Assembly: GCF_017654505.1 (NCBI RefSeq)
Contig: NC_054549.1
Coordinates: 29,561,854 to 29,625,853 of the forward strand
From: Polyodon spathula
Taxonomy: Eukaryota; Chordata; Actinopteri; Acipenseriformes; Polyodontidae
Direction: 5' to 3'
Length of the DNA stretch: 64,000 nt
Positions 13,201-46,339 of the stretch are shown here, in pieces. The position numbers and the translations under genes are program-made. Numbering within the stretch: the stretch's first letter is position 1; the number at the start of each line of letters is the position of its first letter. Under the pieces are notes generated by a model. It was given only the letters and a program-made list of their open reading frames with translations, had not been told where the DNA came from and searched no databases.

Positions 13201-15780
13201 TTAAAAAGGTTTCTTCCGTGTTTTAAAACAGTTGATCCATTTATGATTTTTATAGTCTGTCTCAATGGGTTTTGTTTTCTCTGTTTTACATTTATAGAAA
13301 AGGATTTACAGAATTGTAATGGGATCTCATAAATCAGCTCATCACTTGCCCTGGAATCCATTCTTGATGAGCACACTGGTCAAAGGATTGTCCTCACCTT
13401 CCCATCGCAGGAATCAGGTTCATTCAGGTCTAGGTATGGAAACGGTTAGCAAAGCATCGAGAGCAGATTCAATGAGCACACAGCATGACTGAACAGTTGG
13501 GACTACAGGGACTATGGCTTGAAAACCTTCGTTATTTATCAATGTCACATGTAATTCCCTTTTGAGCATGACTTTCAATTTAAATCCAGGTTTGAGCCAG
13601 GTGAATTCGACATGATCAAACTTGACGTTGGGATTCATAGCATTAGGTCTTTCATCATGCGAAAGCCTCAGAGATGCAATGAACAGATTTGTGTTCTATA
13701 AATAGGGTTTTTTAAATAATAATTAAAACATACAAAATAGACATTTTCATTCTATTTACTTCAGCTGCAGGAAGACGTGAGAAAAAAAAGCATGTCAAAT
13801 TTCTTCATACAATTAAAGGAAACTGTAAAAAAACTAAAGCATATTGTTCACAATTTTGGTTATGAGAATTCAAACTACACCAGTACGGCCTTGAGGTATC
13901 TAAAAAGGTCAATAGTTATAATGACTTGAAGATTACCAAGTTGTTTGGAGTCACAAAATGATTCGCACACAAAGCCCTATTCACAAAGTAGTATCTTCAG
14001 TTATTGCAAGTCTCGTTTTGATAAGCTATCCATGAAGAGTTTCTCAACTTTCGGCTTTAATACTAAGAAATAAGTAAATATTTATTCAATTCACTAAAAA
14101 CAACATACCTAAATAACTGAAGTAAAATATTTGAGGAGAGGGCCCATAGTAACTTATTGTTTTGAGAGAAGTTACCTAAGATTTCTACACGGTGTGAAGA
14201 GTTACACCATTTTCTCCAGGGCATTTCCTTTAATTCAGTAAAAGTGGAGCAATATTGTGCTGCATCAATGGGTTCAATTAACACGAAGACCTGGTTTTTC
14301 ACTCCCAGCTGATCAATGAGATTTGTTGGTGCTGCTCAATTCTTGATAGTCACAGGCTGGTGGAGATGCAATTATTCCAGTCAAATCCACTTGATTCTGG
14401 AATATATAGCGGGCAGAATCTGACCCCCTTTAAAAGACCTTTGGAATTTGATAAATGAAAGCGATTGTTTGATGCAGCTGGGGGGGTTACAGTGTTGTCA
14501 GATGTCTTGCTTTTAGGGTTCAAAATGTATAATCACAGCATCCCTAAACTCGAAATTAGAGTGCAAACTAAATAAAATGCCTATTCCACCACATGCTTTT
14601 GTTCGACAACTAAAATCCAGGCTTCATTAGAAGAATCTGTTTCAGGCGATTATAATAGCTTAGAGAATGTGTAATACATACTTTGAACCAGTAATCCTAA
14701 TTACCAAACAGCCGGAAGAGAAAAGACCCCCACCCCGGAGGCAGACCGTTTAGCACACCTGAAACTACTGGGAGCAGAAAAGAAATGGAATTGGGTAGGC
14801 GGACACCAAAAACAAAACAATAACATAGTATTTACTTTGACAACAGGGCAGGAAATGCCCAAGAGATTATCATTTTTAGATATACACTATGGCCTGATTT
14901 TTTAAAAAATTAATTAATTAATTTTTTGGAAGGGGTAGGGTGGGTTCAGCTGCCAAGCCCCAACTTGTTTCAACATCAAAAGGCTTTTTCTTTTTTTTTT
15001 TCCTTCAAAAATGTATGTATGTGAAATCACACTTTAGGTTAAAAAAAAAAGTTATTTAAGTGGCCCATTAAAAAATGTAAGTATTATTCTTAGTGTTAGT
15101 TAAAAGAAAAATATAAAAAAGTGGCTGTCTTTAATGCAAGTATCTGGAATGTAAAAAGGTTAATGCCGCCCTATTATCAACTGTCAAAATAGAATTGCCT
15201 ATACTCTGGGCTTTCTTTCATGAACAGCTAAAATGAAGCAATGCAGTTTATAATTTTACAAATCCAATGCCTTGCTGCCTCCTTGTGGCAGTAAATATTG
15301 CAGTTTTTAAAGCCTAGTAAAAGTAATTACGCAGTGATTATCTGAAATAGATTCTGCACCTTCATTTTCCTCTAGTTACTGATCAATAAAACAGAGTGAC
15401 CAGTAGCGTCATAGCACTGTAAAAAGGGTACCTTTTCATTGTGTTCCATATCCAACTTCCACATGCAAGTGGTTAAAGAAAAGGAACCTGTTTTTGAGCG
15501 CAGCGCCACAAAACTGTTTAACCTTTATGTAAAATACATTTTAAAAGTACTCATGCATGAAACAATCATTGAAATATTAAATATACTGGACAGATGCTGC
15601 CCCGTGTTTAGAACAGGCACTGTAGATAAAATCAACTCCTTTAGTTTTCCTATACTATTGTTTGTTTTAGAAGATACTCAGAAAAAAAGTCTAAATTATT
15701 TCTATATCAGTTGTATTTAATAAAAAAAAAAAATAATAAACTTAATACAGTTTACAGAACACAACTGGACAAAATGTATA
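10200..15780. other. intergenic, no gene recognised
   Basis: AT-rich non-coding DNA. It includes a 27-bp-period direct duplication at 11,047-11,094 and a hAT-like end motif near 11,640-11,657 without a partner end. Moderately complex stretches occur at 12,300-12,600 and 14,280-14,480. No exons of RBM5, the next gene in human synteny, were recognised here. Confidence 0.5.
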
Positions 15781-15794
15781 AAATATACAAACCA

Positions 15795-15800
15795 TTTATT
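15795..15800 (-). terminator. RBM6: candidate RBM6 polyadenylation signal
   Basis: TTTATT on the plus strand reads AATAAA on the minus strand, 473 bp beyond the RBM6 stop codon. That is a plausible 3' UTR length. An A/T-rich tract follows downstream in gene orientation. Confidence 0.45.
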
Positions 15801-16272
15801 AAAAAGACTGAGCTGCACAATTAGAAGTGGCGCTGGACTCTGGGTCCAAAGTCTGACAGTTGGTCTACCATGCAAAGCCCTCAACCCCACACCTGCCCCT
15901 GGGCTGACAACCATGACATGCCACACATCTTGGATGTCTCTTCTTTCATACAAGCAGGCATCTATAAAAGACTTGCATAAACATACTTCACTGGCCTATT
16001 CAATTGCCACCCCACAATGTGTTTGAACAACTTGCTGATTAATAATGTTTTATGGGAATGGTGCCCATGTTTCTAAAGAGGAGGGGGCTAAAAACATTGC
16101 AACCAAGAACACAAAGTCTGTGTCAGAAAACACTCAGTGAAGCAATCCAGTGTCCCCCTCTAGACATGCTTAGAATGTTCAATCTTGTTCCGTCCTAGCT
16201 GTGCTCAGCTAAATGAAGAAAACGTCCTTCAGTTCAATCTGATGAGCGGAGTCGTCACAGGGTTTTGGTGGA

Positions 16273-36552
<20,280 letters not shown>

Positions 36553-37784
36553 AGTCTTCCACTTGAGCCAACAGCACCAGAGAAATAAATTCTAACCAAT
36601 GCTGCACCAAGCTCCTGCAACAGAAATCAGAGGAATATGAGCGAGAGAAAAAAAAAAAAAAAAAAGTAAACAAACTAGTTTCAGATACATTTATCATCTG
36701 CAAAACCGGTACATGGGTCCACTGAGCCCATGCAAAGGCAATATCCTTCATTGCCATGAAAATGTAGGATCACTTGGGGAAGCCCAAGACATGGGAAAAC
36801 ATTTTGTGGTGGACCAGTAGAGTGCTCAGCATTTACACATTCACCACTGGGGTGTTTAGTTTACATTTTAACAGCTGCCAAATTAAAGTCAGTAGTATAT
36901 TTTATTATTTGCTTTGCTATATGGTCAATGGCTTGTTTTACTACATTTTGTGCTGCTAACCAAATTGGTAATCTCTTTGTAATGCACGTACACATCCTAG
37001 CTACAGGGGCCAAACCCTCAAAAAAAGGCATGTGATAGTTCACATACAGCTTACCAAAATGCCCATGGTATAATAATCATTATTTTGCAGCTATATTGCA
37101 TTCATACCCTTATTTTTTTCCTGTAATCAGTGATTGTGCATAGTATTTATTTGCCTAATCATCACAGTCTCAGAAATTAGTAAACACAACTGTAAACGTA
37201 CACTTTAGAGAGTGGCCTAATCAAAAAACACCACGACATCGACCTAATAGATAAGACCGGTAAATATACCCACAGAGCCAACCTTGGCTGGTAGTACTCA
37301 GTACCTATAACTACATATTTCAAAACTATATTCTTAATTAATTAAATACGATTAAAAGGAGGTTATTACATAATACCAATGCGATTTTCACTGTGTGTGA
37401 ATAATGACCGCTACATTCTCAGCAAACATGATGCTAACAGCACTGGCACACGTCTCTACCCATTCCACTAATTACTACTAGGGTCACAATGCGGTTGCTT
37501 TACAATCGATTATATTATTAAGATCACTAAATTACAAAATATAACTACAACGATGATGTGTGAGAGAGAGATGATGCCATTCTATCCCGCCGGTGCAGGC
37601 ACACAGCTGCCCACGATTAATATCACATATCTTTACTGAAAGTGACCAGAGATGATAACAGCATTTCCAAAAATAAATAAAACAACTAAAGAAATGATAA
37701 CAATAAAACTACCAACCCTTTTTTTTTTTTTTTTTTTTTTTAAATGTGCCCACTCTGCTGCAATACACAAAACATGGAGTAGAC

Positions 37785-37860
37785 CGGAACTACGGTAGAT
37801 CGACAAATAGGAAGTGTGGTATTTTTACGGTATGTTGGAAGTTGTAGTTCACTAAGACTG
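37785..37860 (-). promoter_or_regulatory. RBM6: ETS-motif cluster, candidate RBM6 core promoter
   Basis: On the minus strand three ETS-type cores occur in about 70 bp: ACTACAACTTCC, CACTTCCTATT and TTCCGGTC. The position is about 1.25 kb upstream of the first coding exon, which suits a TATA-less housekeeping promoter. No transcription start can be seen directly. Confidence 0.3.
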
Positions 37861-38401
37861 CTCGACTTTAGACTGAAAAATGAACTACTGGTTGTAGTTT
37901 ATTTCCTCGGCGGTTTGTGAGATACAGGTGTATCACGGTCATATAGTTATGATTTTTAACTCTTTTTTTCCCCCTTCTATTTACAATAATGTATAGATAG
38001 TTTTTTTTGGTTTTTTTGTTTTTGATAAATCACCATGTGACCAATGTATCCATAAGCCATTGCAGGGACCGTGTTTAAAAAAGACTCCCATTGCAAATAA
38101 TTTTGGCCCATTGTTGTAATGTGAGTTTAATTAGTGTATTGGTTACAAGCTTACGTGTGCCAAATTGCAATTAAAAAAAAACGATATGGTTCAAATTGTT
38201 ATAATGCGAATAATCAGTTCTCTTCATTAGTATGACAATGGAGAACGTTACATTTTTGTTGTACCATTATATTACATATTTAAGCATTAATATGTTTAAT
38301 ATTTTACCACATATTAAGGTGGGCAAAAAAGTCTGCAAAAAAATGTAAAAGACTATTAAACATATCATTATACCATTCTAGGTGAAAAGAGAAAGCGAAA
38401 G

Positions 38402-38426
38402 ACTCAAAATCCCAGAATTCAGCGCA
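38402..38426 (+). promoter_or_regulatory. ZNF143/THAP11 (SBS)-like motif
   Basis: ACTCAAAATCCCAGAATTC resembles the ACTACAATTCCCAGAATGC-type SBS element found in many bidirectional housekeeping promoters. It sits between the divergent RBM6 and MON1A genes, about 0.9 kb upstream of the MON1A start codon. Confidence 0.35.
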
Positions 38427-39312
38427 CTCCATGTTGGACAGTGACCCTTTCACGAGTTCCTCTTTTCAGGATTAAATACAGTAATTGAGAAATGCACTTT
38501 CACTTGGGGTTTGCGGAGTGTCAGAAGGTGACGTTTTCCTCTCTTTGCTGTCAACAAAAATTCCGAGCACTTTAAAATATATGTATCCAAGATGCTGGAC
38601 ACCGTAGTAGCCACAGTTTTGCCGATCCCCAGCAGGCATGCAAAGAAGATCAAACTGTAATTGTTACAATCTGACACAGTATACGCAGTTGTAGTCAGCT
38701 CCCAATACACTAGTACGCATAAATTCAATCAAGGGCCGCTCCTTCAGATTTGCCATTTATATATTCTGCTTGTGTAACTCTGCTGGGGTAAGTTTCAGTT
38801 TTGTATTTTTACATCATGATTAACACTGGTTTGAATGGTTCTGTTTTGTTTGTGTGTGGAGCTTATAACTAGTAAAGTTCCTGACAGTTGATGAGGAGAT
38901 ACTTCTGTGATGAAAGGGGAGAAATTTACAGTTCTGTTTTCCTTATCTGATAACAAGTGCTTTTAAATGTTATATTCATAATTACAAAATAATGTGCAAA
39001 TACACAGGGGGCACTTTAATAAATCCATTGGCATATTTAATGCATGATGCTGTACCCGTAGCATGTGTTAACATGCCCCTGTTATATTTGTATTAACGGT
39101 TTTTCAGGCACTTTACAAATTGCACAGTACAGTTATTACAACCAACATAGATTTGAATACCTTGTTGAAGAACTTATGATATGCAGCAATGTGTGGTTTA
39201 GTGGAAAAGTAATTTCATTTAAAAGTAATATTACAGTTTTCTTTACACCTGTCCTTTATCAGCCCAGCCCTGCGCTGTCTGCCCTGGCACTCAGTTTGAG
39301 CTGATTGGGAGA

Positions 39313-39433
39313 ATGGCTGCTGACGTCCATAATAGAAAGGTGACCTGGGAGATCCAGAATGGATCCTTGGCTCCTGTGGACAATAGGCGGAGCGAGAGCC
39401 CCACTCCAGGGCTAGTGGAGGGGACAGAGCCAG
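39313..39433 (+). CDS. MON1A: MON1A coding exon 1
   Basis: Encodes [20 protein letters not shown] and continues to GLVEGTEP. 121 nt, donor GTAGAG, ends in phase 1. A candidate acceptor at 39,293-39,294 indicates that the exon starts at about 39,295 with a short 5' UTR. Confidence 0.88.
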
Positions 39434-42400
39434 GTAGAGTCTTTCAACATTGGGGTTATAGTATGACTTATTTACATGGTCTGTACAGTTAATTTATTGT
39501 TCTTTGTACTGTTTTATTGGTCCTCTGTGTTTCATAAGAATAAGAGGTCAATTCATAAGCAAATAAATAGTTTCAAATTGCAAAATAGCCCACCTTTATA
39601 TATGACAGCTTGTATTTGCCAGTCTCTCAGTATGGACAGCCAGACAAAATGCCAAGTATAATACCTGATTCTGAACAATAACAAAACAATGATGCTTTGC
39701 ACTTGTGAACTCGCTTTTAACTTTTTAGTCAATCTGTTACCCATAAGGGCTTTTCACATTGCCATTTTCAACCCGGGGCGAACTCACCTTTGCCAGAGAC
39801 TAGGGTTGAGAATTTTCAACCCAAACGTTCGCCCTGCGGCGACTCGACCCGGGGTTGAATGATGTAGTGTGAAAACGGCTGTAGGTGTCTCCCTTTCATG
39901 GCTTAATTTCGTGCCTGCAATAAGAAAATATTGCAGTTTGTTACAAGCCATTGAAGACAAGTCAAATGTTTACAGTAGCTTTTTACCCCTTAGTCACTAC
40001 TGACTTGCAACTATTGTTCAAATAATGGCTCATTTTGCTGGTATTGTGAAATGTCACAGAGTTATCAGTTGTGACTGTGAAATGCATCCAGTCTGGACTG
40101 ATGTCTGGGTTTAAAGAATGCCAGAGTAGTAGCCAATGTTCAGCTTATTTTGATGATAGGCACATAATTCTAATTTTGGTGAAAGTCTGGTTCACAAATT
40201 CCTAATTCTGAAGGTAGGGTTACAATAGGTAGGTTCTTAACAGTTGTAATTTTTCTCACTGTCTATTTGTATGTTCTTTCTTTCCAAGTACACAAAACAT
40301 GCATTAGTAGTTGTCTTGTTAAACCTTAATGCCAATGTATTAATGTATGCAGGTCTATCTCGGTTGTTAAACAGGGACAAAGTCCTATGTTAGTGCTTTT
40401 TCTGCTGCATTTTTAGATAAGAAATACTGATTAAGAGTGTCCTCGTAGTGTCAGTCTGATTGCAAGTATGGGCTCTGGCCAAGACGCTCCTTTTACAAGC
40501 AGAATGTGAGCAGAGTGAGAGAAAATAAAACTGTAAAAACCTGACTCATTTAGTACAGATCCTGTCACTTATTTACATTAGGTCACATCCTTCTTCTAAA
40601 AATGTAACATCTGTAATTTTCATAAAAAGCAGTGTTGGGGAGGTTGGTGGATTCAATCATTTGGTGGAAGAAAATCGCCTTGAATCCCCTCAAATGGAGG
40701 TTAATTTAACGACCTAGTTTCAAGCAAAGGTATATATTTATTTTGTAGAATGAGTATGGGTGCCATCTACCTGTTTAATTCTGATTTCTTTGTCCCCTGG
40801 TAGAGGATTCAGCATAAACTTTTTTATTTTTTTATTTTTTTTCTATGGTATAAGGTGCAGATGTCAGGGAGTCCTTTAAATGTTCATACAATTTGTTAAA
40901 CCCAACCCAAGTCTTCGTGGCTATGGACCACTAAGTGTCCTTTTTTATTTTTTTTTTCTGCAGGTGCTGGGCAGGAGAATGCCATGTTCATCCACACCCG
41001 GTCCTTCGAGGATCTCACTGCAGATAGTGAGGAAGCAGCCGGCAGAGACAGTCAATCAGAATCCACCTCCGAGCTAAGCCATGACATCAGCCAGCTCAGC
41101 ACACAGGAAGGAGACCAGTCAGGGGAGGGGTTAGATGCCGAGCCGAGGCAAGAAGGCAAGCCCAGCAGGAGGGTGGATGAGGATGACGTGACCAGCGAGA
41201 CGTGGAGACAGAGAAGGAAACACGTCTTTGTGCTGAGCGAGGCGGGGAAGCCGATCTACTCCCGATATGGAACAGAGGAGGCGCTGTCCAGCACCATGGG
41301 GGTCATGGTGGCACTGGTGTGTTTTGTGGAAGCTGAGAAGAATGTCATTAAGTCGATTCATGCAGGTGAGAGAAGGGGGTAATTTTGTTTAAACTTTCAA
41401 TTCTGTTTTCTACAAGCCTTGCCCAAGCATAATGAGGACTACACTGAAAGGAAGATATTTACCATCCCCAACTTACAGGTACATATACGCAGAGAACTTT
41501 TTCTTGATTTTGATAGCTCTAATTTAGTATTGATCACTAAGGTGAGGTATTTGTATGTCAAACCCCAAAGATTGTCTCATTTGTTAAAGATTTTGTGTTG
41601 AATGGCATTTTGTGCTTATATGTAGATCAGATTGATTTGTTTTAAAGAGTTATGTTTTTCTGTCAACAAAAAAGTAATTTAAATTATTATGTACCTTCAT
41701 TTTTTCATTTCCAGATGGCTACAAGGTAGTGTTCCTGCGGAAGAGCCCACTTGTCCTAGTGGGGGTGGCCCGAACAAGACAGTCGGAGCAGGAGCTGTCC
41801 CGAGAACTGCTCTACATCTACTACCAGATTGTGAGCCTGCTTACCCTCACACAGCTCAACCACATCTTCGAGCGCAAACAGAACTATGACCTACGGCGAC
41901 TGCTGGTCGGCTCTGAGCACCTCACAGACAACCTTCTGAATCTGCTAGACAGAGATCCAGGCTTCCTTCTGTGTGCAGTCACCTGCCTGCCCCTCCCCTC
42001 CTCCACCAGAGATGTGATCAGCTCTAGCCTCCAGGCAGCCAAAGCCAAGAACCTGGTCTTCTCCGTCCTGCTGGCGGGGAACCGCCTGGTGTCTCTGGTG
42101 AGAAAGAAGGACCAGTATCTCCACCACATGGACCTCCACCTCCTCTTCAACCTGGTGAACTCCTCCAGCTCCTTCCGTGAGGGCGAGGGCTGGACGCCCA
42201 TCTGTCTTCCCAAATACAACCCAGCCAGCTTTTTTCATGCCCACATCTCCTACCTGGAGTCGGACTCTGACCTCTGCCTCATCCTGGTCTCCACAGACCG
42301 CGAGGACTTCTTCAACCTGTCTGACTGCAAGCGCCGCTTCCTGGAGCGCCTCCGCCGCCGCAGTGCCTACATCACACTGCAGGAGGCACTGCAGGCCCCT

Positions 42401-43760
42401 GTCTATTCTGCCACTCAGGTGGGCATCCCCGAACTGAGGCACTTCATCTATAAGTCCAAGAGTTCTGGGCTCTACACAAGGTAAATGCTTTCAACTATTC
42501 ATTTGTACAGTATATGTATTTATTCATTAAATAAAAGTTAGAAAATGTTTTTAGTCACTGCTGCGTTAAGATCTTACAGGACTTATAAGTAATGAAATAT
42601 AGTAATTTCATATCTGTCATACACCTCTATTTGCTATGTCTCACATATTATAGCAAACACAATTTTTTTTTTTTTTTACTATACTGGGTTAAAGAAAGCT
42701 CTCATTTTACACACTCAGAAGTTTTACTTCTTAGAAAAATGAAAATACATGCTTAGTTCTTTTAAAAAGTGAACACTGCAACTGCGTTTAGAAAACAAAA
42801 TACTGTTAACCACAATTTTCAGACTGAAGTAGGGAGCATTAACAAATTACATTAACATTATACATGCAAGTGTCAAAACCCATTCATTTTAGGCTGGCAC
42901 TATTGTGGGAGAGGACGACAAAGGCCTGCCAGCTAAATCTGTTTTATTATTTTAGAAATGTTTGACATCTTTCTTCACTTCTCTTTTCCCCATCTATATT
43001 TCTCTGCCTGCTTGCTTCATCACTTCCATCTTAACCATGCCTCCTGCCCCGCCACAGTCCTGAGCTGCCCGTCCCCTACCTGGCTGAGGAGGAGCAGGAG
43101 AGGCTGATGGGTCTGTACCAGTACCTGCATAGTCGTGTCCACCACCCCAAGCGCCAGCTGCACTCCATCTACCACTGCGGAGAAAGAGAGAACTTGCTGG
43201 CTTGGGTAAGGCAATTGTTTTAAAATGTCTAAAAATGTTTGTTTTCAGCTTGTTTTAAATACACCCAACAATGCTTTATTCAGTTATTGTCAGGAGAGTT
43301 TCTCTCCTTCTCCCTCCTTTGTTATATAAGATAATTCAATAGTGTGCATTGTTTAATGGAACAATGACTCGTCTTTGCTGAGTTTTTATACATTGGTTTC
43401 ATTGCTTTTTTTAAACTGTTCATATATATTTGAAGTAAGTATTTAAAACTCCACATTGATGCCAGTTCTAAGCACACAAGTACACAAGGAAGGATGAGCC
43501 TCATTAGCAGGGATGAAACCCTGGATGTCCTGTACAATAAATTGGATCTGCTAACTCAGCTCACTTAGTTTGTACTTACCTTACACTGGTTTACATTACT
43601 CTTGTTTGTGTGTTTCCAGGTGACCAGTGGCTTTGAGCTGTACCTGTGTTTTAGCCCCTTGGGAACCAAGGCACTGGCCATGACTGCCATTACCAAGCTA
43701 TTAAAATGGATTAGAAAAGAGGAAGATCGCCTCTTCATCCTCAGCCCTCAGACATACTGA
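39313..43760 (+). CDS. MON1A: MON1A, vacuolar fusion protein MON1 homolog A (5 coding exons, 525 aa)
   Basis: Subunit of the MON1-CCZ1 complex, the guanine-nucleotide exchange factor that activates Rab7 on late endosomes (established for the family). Exons: 39313-39433, 40964-41365, 41715-42480, 43058-43205, 43620-43760; phases agree and the total is 1578 nt. The N-terminal third is an acidic low-complexity region. The longin-domain core begins at about residue 125 with [20 protein letters not shown] and [13 protein letters not shown]. It continues through [40 protein letters not shown] and STDREDFF, and ends [15 protein letters not shown]. These are near-identical to human MON1A. The ATG at 39,313 is chosen because MAADVHNRK and SESPTPG match the human N-terminus. 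Human MON1A is about 555 residues; the difference lies in the acidic N-terminal linker. MON1B is the alternative, but synteny with RBM6 and MST1R supports MON1A. Confidence 0.95.
39434..40963. other. MON1A intron 1
   Basis: A 1.5-kb intron with no coding potential. It contains a MITE-like element (39,747-39,880). Confidence 0.8.
39747..39880. mobile_element. MITE-like element with imperfect terminal inverted repeats
   Basis: The left end GGGCTTTTCACATTGCC and the inverted right end AGCCGTTTTCACACTAC are similar. Both are followed by a TTCAACCC-CGGG block, which also recurs inverted, and the element is CpG-rich compared with its flanks. About 134 bp, non-coding. No unambiguous target-site duplication was seen, so the superfamily is left open. 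Confidence 0.5.
40964..41365 (+). CDS. MON1A: MON1A coding exon 2
   Basis: Acceptor TTTTTTTCTGCAG, donor GTGAGA. It encodes [18 protein letters not shown], an acidic linker, and the beginning of the longin core ([20 protein letters not shown] and onwards). 402 nt. Confidence 0.94.
41715..42480 (+). CDS. MON1A: MON1A coding exon 3 (main longin-domain exon)
   Basis: Acceptor ATTTCCAG, donor GTAAAT. 766 nt, from [20 protein letters not shown] to [12 protein letters not shown]. It is GC-richer than its surroundings. It includes the conserved [20 protein letters not shown] and [10 protein letters not shown] blocks. Confidence 0.96.
43058..43205 (+). CDS. MON1A: MON1A coding exon 4
   Basis: Acceptor CCACAG, donor GTAAGG. 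It encodes [40 protein letters not shown] and GERENLLAW. 148 nt. Confidence 0.93.
43620..43760 (+). CDS. MON1A: MON1A terminal coding exon
   Basis: Acceptor TTTCCAG. It encodes [20 protein letters not shown] and continues to [16 protein letters not shown] and TGA (43,758-43,760), matching the human C-terminus. Confidence 0.95.
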   Translation: MTSGFELYLCFSPLGTKALAMTAITKLLKWIRKEEDRLFILSPQTY

Positions 43761-45195
43761 TCAATACCATTTCCCTAGAAACCGACAGTGGCTACTTCTT
43801 TGGAGATGGACCAATTCCTAAACACTGACCATTTTGTTAGAAATAGACAGTACCTGTGTCTTAAGACATTGCTTAAACTATAACCAGTTATACTAATTTG
43901 TGAAACCGTCTTTTAATAGATGCTGTTTAATTACAGTGGAACATACTACTTTCTGAATGTGAAACTTACAAAAATATGTATGCATTCATCATATTATGGT
44001 TCAATAAGGGAGGTATCAGGTTACACATTGAATAATGAAGCAATAATACTCAATACAGAATGAATTACAAGAGACTATGAACCAGTCTGTCTCAAGTAGA
44101 CAAACGCTTGGTTAGTCTTGAGCGGTATTAGTTTCGAGTTCATTCAGAATACCCATGAGAGGAGCTTATATTTTATTGTAAATGTGTTAACCCCTTTTGA
44201 CCTACATCTGCTGTATACTTTGGTGTAATGGTGAGGCATGACCTACTTAACTTAGTAAGGTCAACAAAATATTCTGGAATTATGCTTGTTTTATATTTCC
44301 CTTCTATTTTTAAATTATGTTTCGTTACATATTGTAAGTTTTCCACTAGAAGAAGTATAAGGACATTGGAAAATCAACACTGTTTATTTAGGTTATGTCC
44401 ATAGTGTAGAAGTCAGGTGACATTCTTTAAAGATTTTAAATTGAAGCTGACATATTCAAACTACCTATATGTAATGTGTGATCAACCCATTTGGAAACCT
44501 GCTTGTGAATGAATAAATGGCAATCATTTGGTTTTGACTTGTTGATTGTATATTGTTTAGATAGTGCAGGGTAACTCACACTGAAGCCTTGTTTGGCTCG
44601 AACTGTCTTTCCTTTCATGTTCTATTTCAGATTTGCATGCCTAATTACATCTCATAGTTTCATCTGTTTGTACAAAAGATAGCCTTATTATAGCTAACTA
44701 GAACAATATGCTATATATTTAGAAAATGCAGCAATATATCCAAACATTCCCACAACAATATTAGGTTCTAAGCTACTTTGGTTTTTAAAAGTTTATTTTA
44801 TGCAGTATGTGTAGAACTGCATGTCATATTCTTTTTATTATTTTGTGTATGTATATGTTTTGGTATACAAAAGACAGCAAATGTAACATTCTTTAATATA
44901 CAGTCCTGTAACATTTTAGAAGGTATTTTGTCTATACCTTTGAGGTAATTGACACTGGATTTAAATTGTTTAAACTGTTTTGTATCACGTCTGGGGGGAG
45001 AGCCACCTCCTGCGAGCCAGCACACAACCTCATACCTAATTACATGTAAATAAAAAGATAACCTCGTTGCCTTGTATTCATGTTCATACACCCGTTCCTT
45101 CCCACCCTCTACCCCTACAGCTTCCCTTGGATCAAATTCATTCCCCAAAATAAAATAGAGTCTTAATTGTGTCTGCAATAAACACGTTTAATAAA
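43761..45195 (+). other. MON1A: MON1A 3' UTR
   Basis: Non-coding sequence following the stop codon. It contains an internal AATAAA (44,512-44,517) and ends with three clustered AATAAA signals (45,149, 45,177 and 45,190). Confidence 0.6.
45149..45195 (+). terminator. MON1A: clustered polyadenylation signals, probable MON1A 3' end
   Basis: AATAAA at 45,149-45,154, 45,177-45,182 and 45,190-45,195. Three signals within 47 bp strongly suggest the main cleavage site shortly downstream. Confidence 0.6.
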
Positions 45196-45704
45196 AATGG
45201 ACTAAACATTTGAGTTTTCATTGTGAGGGAAATGTATGACCCAATATTCAAATATGTCGCTGGATGATTATATTTTTTCTTTTCATGGAGACTGACATAC
45301 TGTAAGACTAAGTGATGATTCAGTGATTTAGTTTCTGATAGTTACCATGGCCACAGTTACAGTGAAAAAGACTTGTTTCCAAACAAAGTTAATTCTCAGC
45401 ATACACAATGTTAGTGACAACAGGCAAACAGTGCTTTTACATCACTAAACAAATGCTGAAATGTCAATAGAAATTTTAAAGATGTTATTTTAAATAAGTC
45501 ATTTTCAGTAAAAGGGAGTTCAGTTTCAATATGACTAATGAACACGTGTATGCGTTTAAATGTACTGGCACGATGATCTACTATTAATACTACTATTTTC
45601 GTACAAAAAATACTTTTTCTTATATGCTTAAAACATGTTTTCCTTTTTTTTTCATTTTCCATCAGAACTATGAGAAAATCATGTGAGACTACACAAATAA
45701 TATA

Positions 45705-45966
<262 letters not shown>

Positions 45967-46148
45967 TGTTGCATCCAGCAGGTGGAGTGCCTGTATCAGT
46001 ACAAAGTGTTCTTCCCTGTCAACAGGGTCTGCACAAATAAAGTCATATAAATGTGTAACAAATGGCACAGAAATAGCACATGGACAGTTAAGTTTGACCA
46101 ATTGGGAACAACGTGTGTTTGTATTACTAAAATGCACAGTAAACTCCG

Positions 46149-46149
<1 letters not shown>

Positions 46150-46187
<38 letters not shown>
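46150..46187. repeat. poly(G) tract of 38 bases
   Basis: An uninterrupted G homopolymer 185 bp beyond the GT tract. Such length is rare in vertebrate DNA. It could form G-quadruplexes or reflect assembly uncertainty. Confidence 0.95.
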
Positions 46188-46188
<1 letters not shown>

Positions 46189-46339
46189 CATTGAAGCTAT
46201 GTTGCTGTAATATAACATATTTTTATTGGTTACCTGAATACCGTGTCTGTATTATATTGCAGTGTGGTAAGGGAGGGGATATCTGTTACTCTCCCACTGC
46301 CAAGTAAACATTGCTTTGCTTGTATAGCTGAGGTGCTCA

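Larger units (their letters stand above)
36562..39312. promoter_or_regulatory. RBM6-MON1A divergent intergenic/5' region
   Basis: Separates the RBM6 and MON1A start codons and must hold both promoters and the 5' non-coding exons. It is AT-rich with no CpG-island density. A good donor (GGG then GTAAGT, 38,784-38,793) and an acceptor (CTGGCACTCAG, ending 39,294) could define a MON1A 5' UTR intron. A poly(T) tract lies at 37,721-37,741. No protein-coding gene recognised. Confidence 0.55.

Noticed and set aside
41884..42442. Minus-strand frames of 111 and 165 codons
   Set aside because: Antisense shadows of the GC-rich MON1A exon 3.
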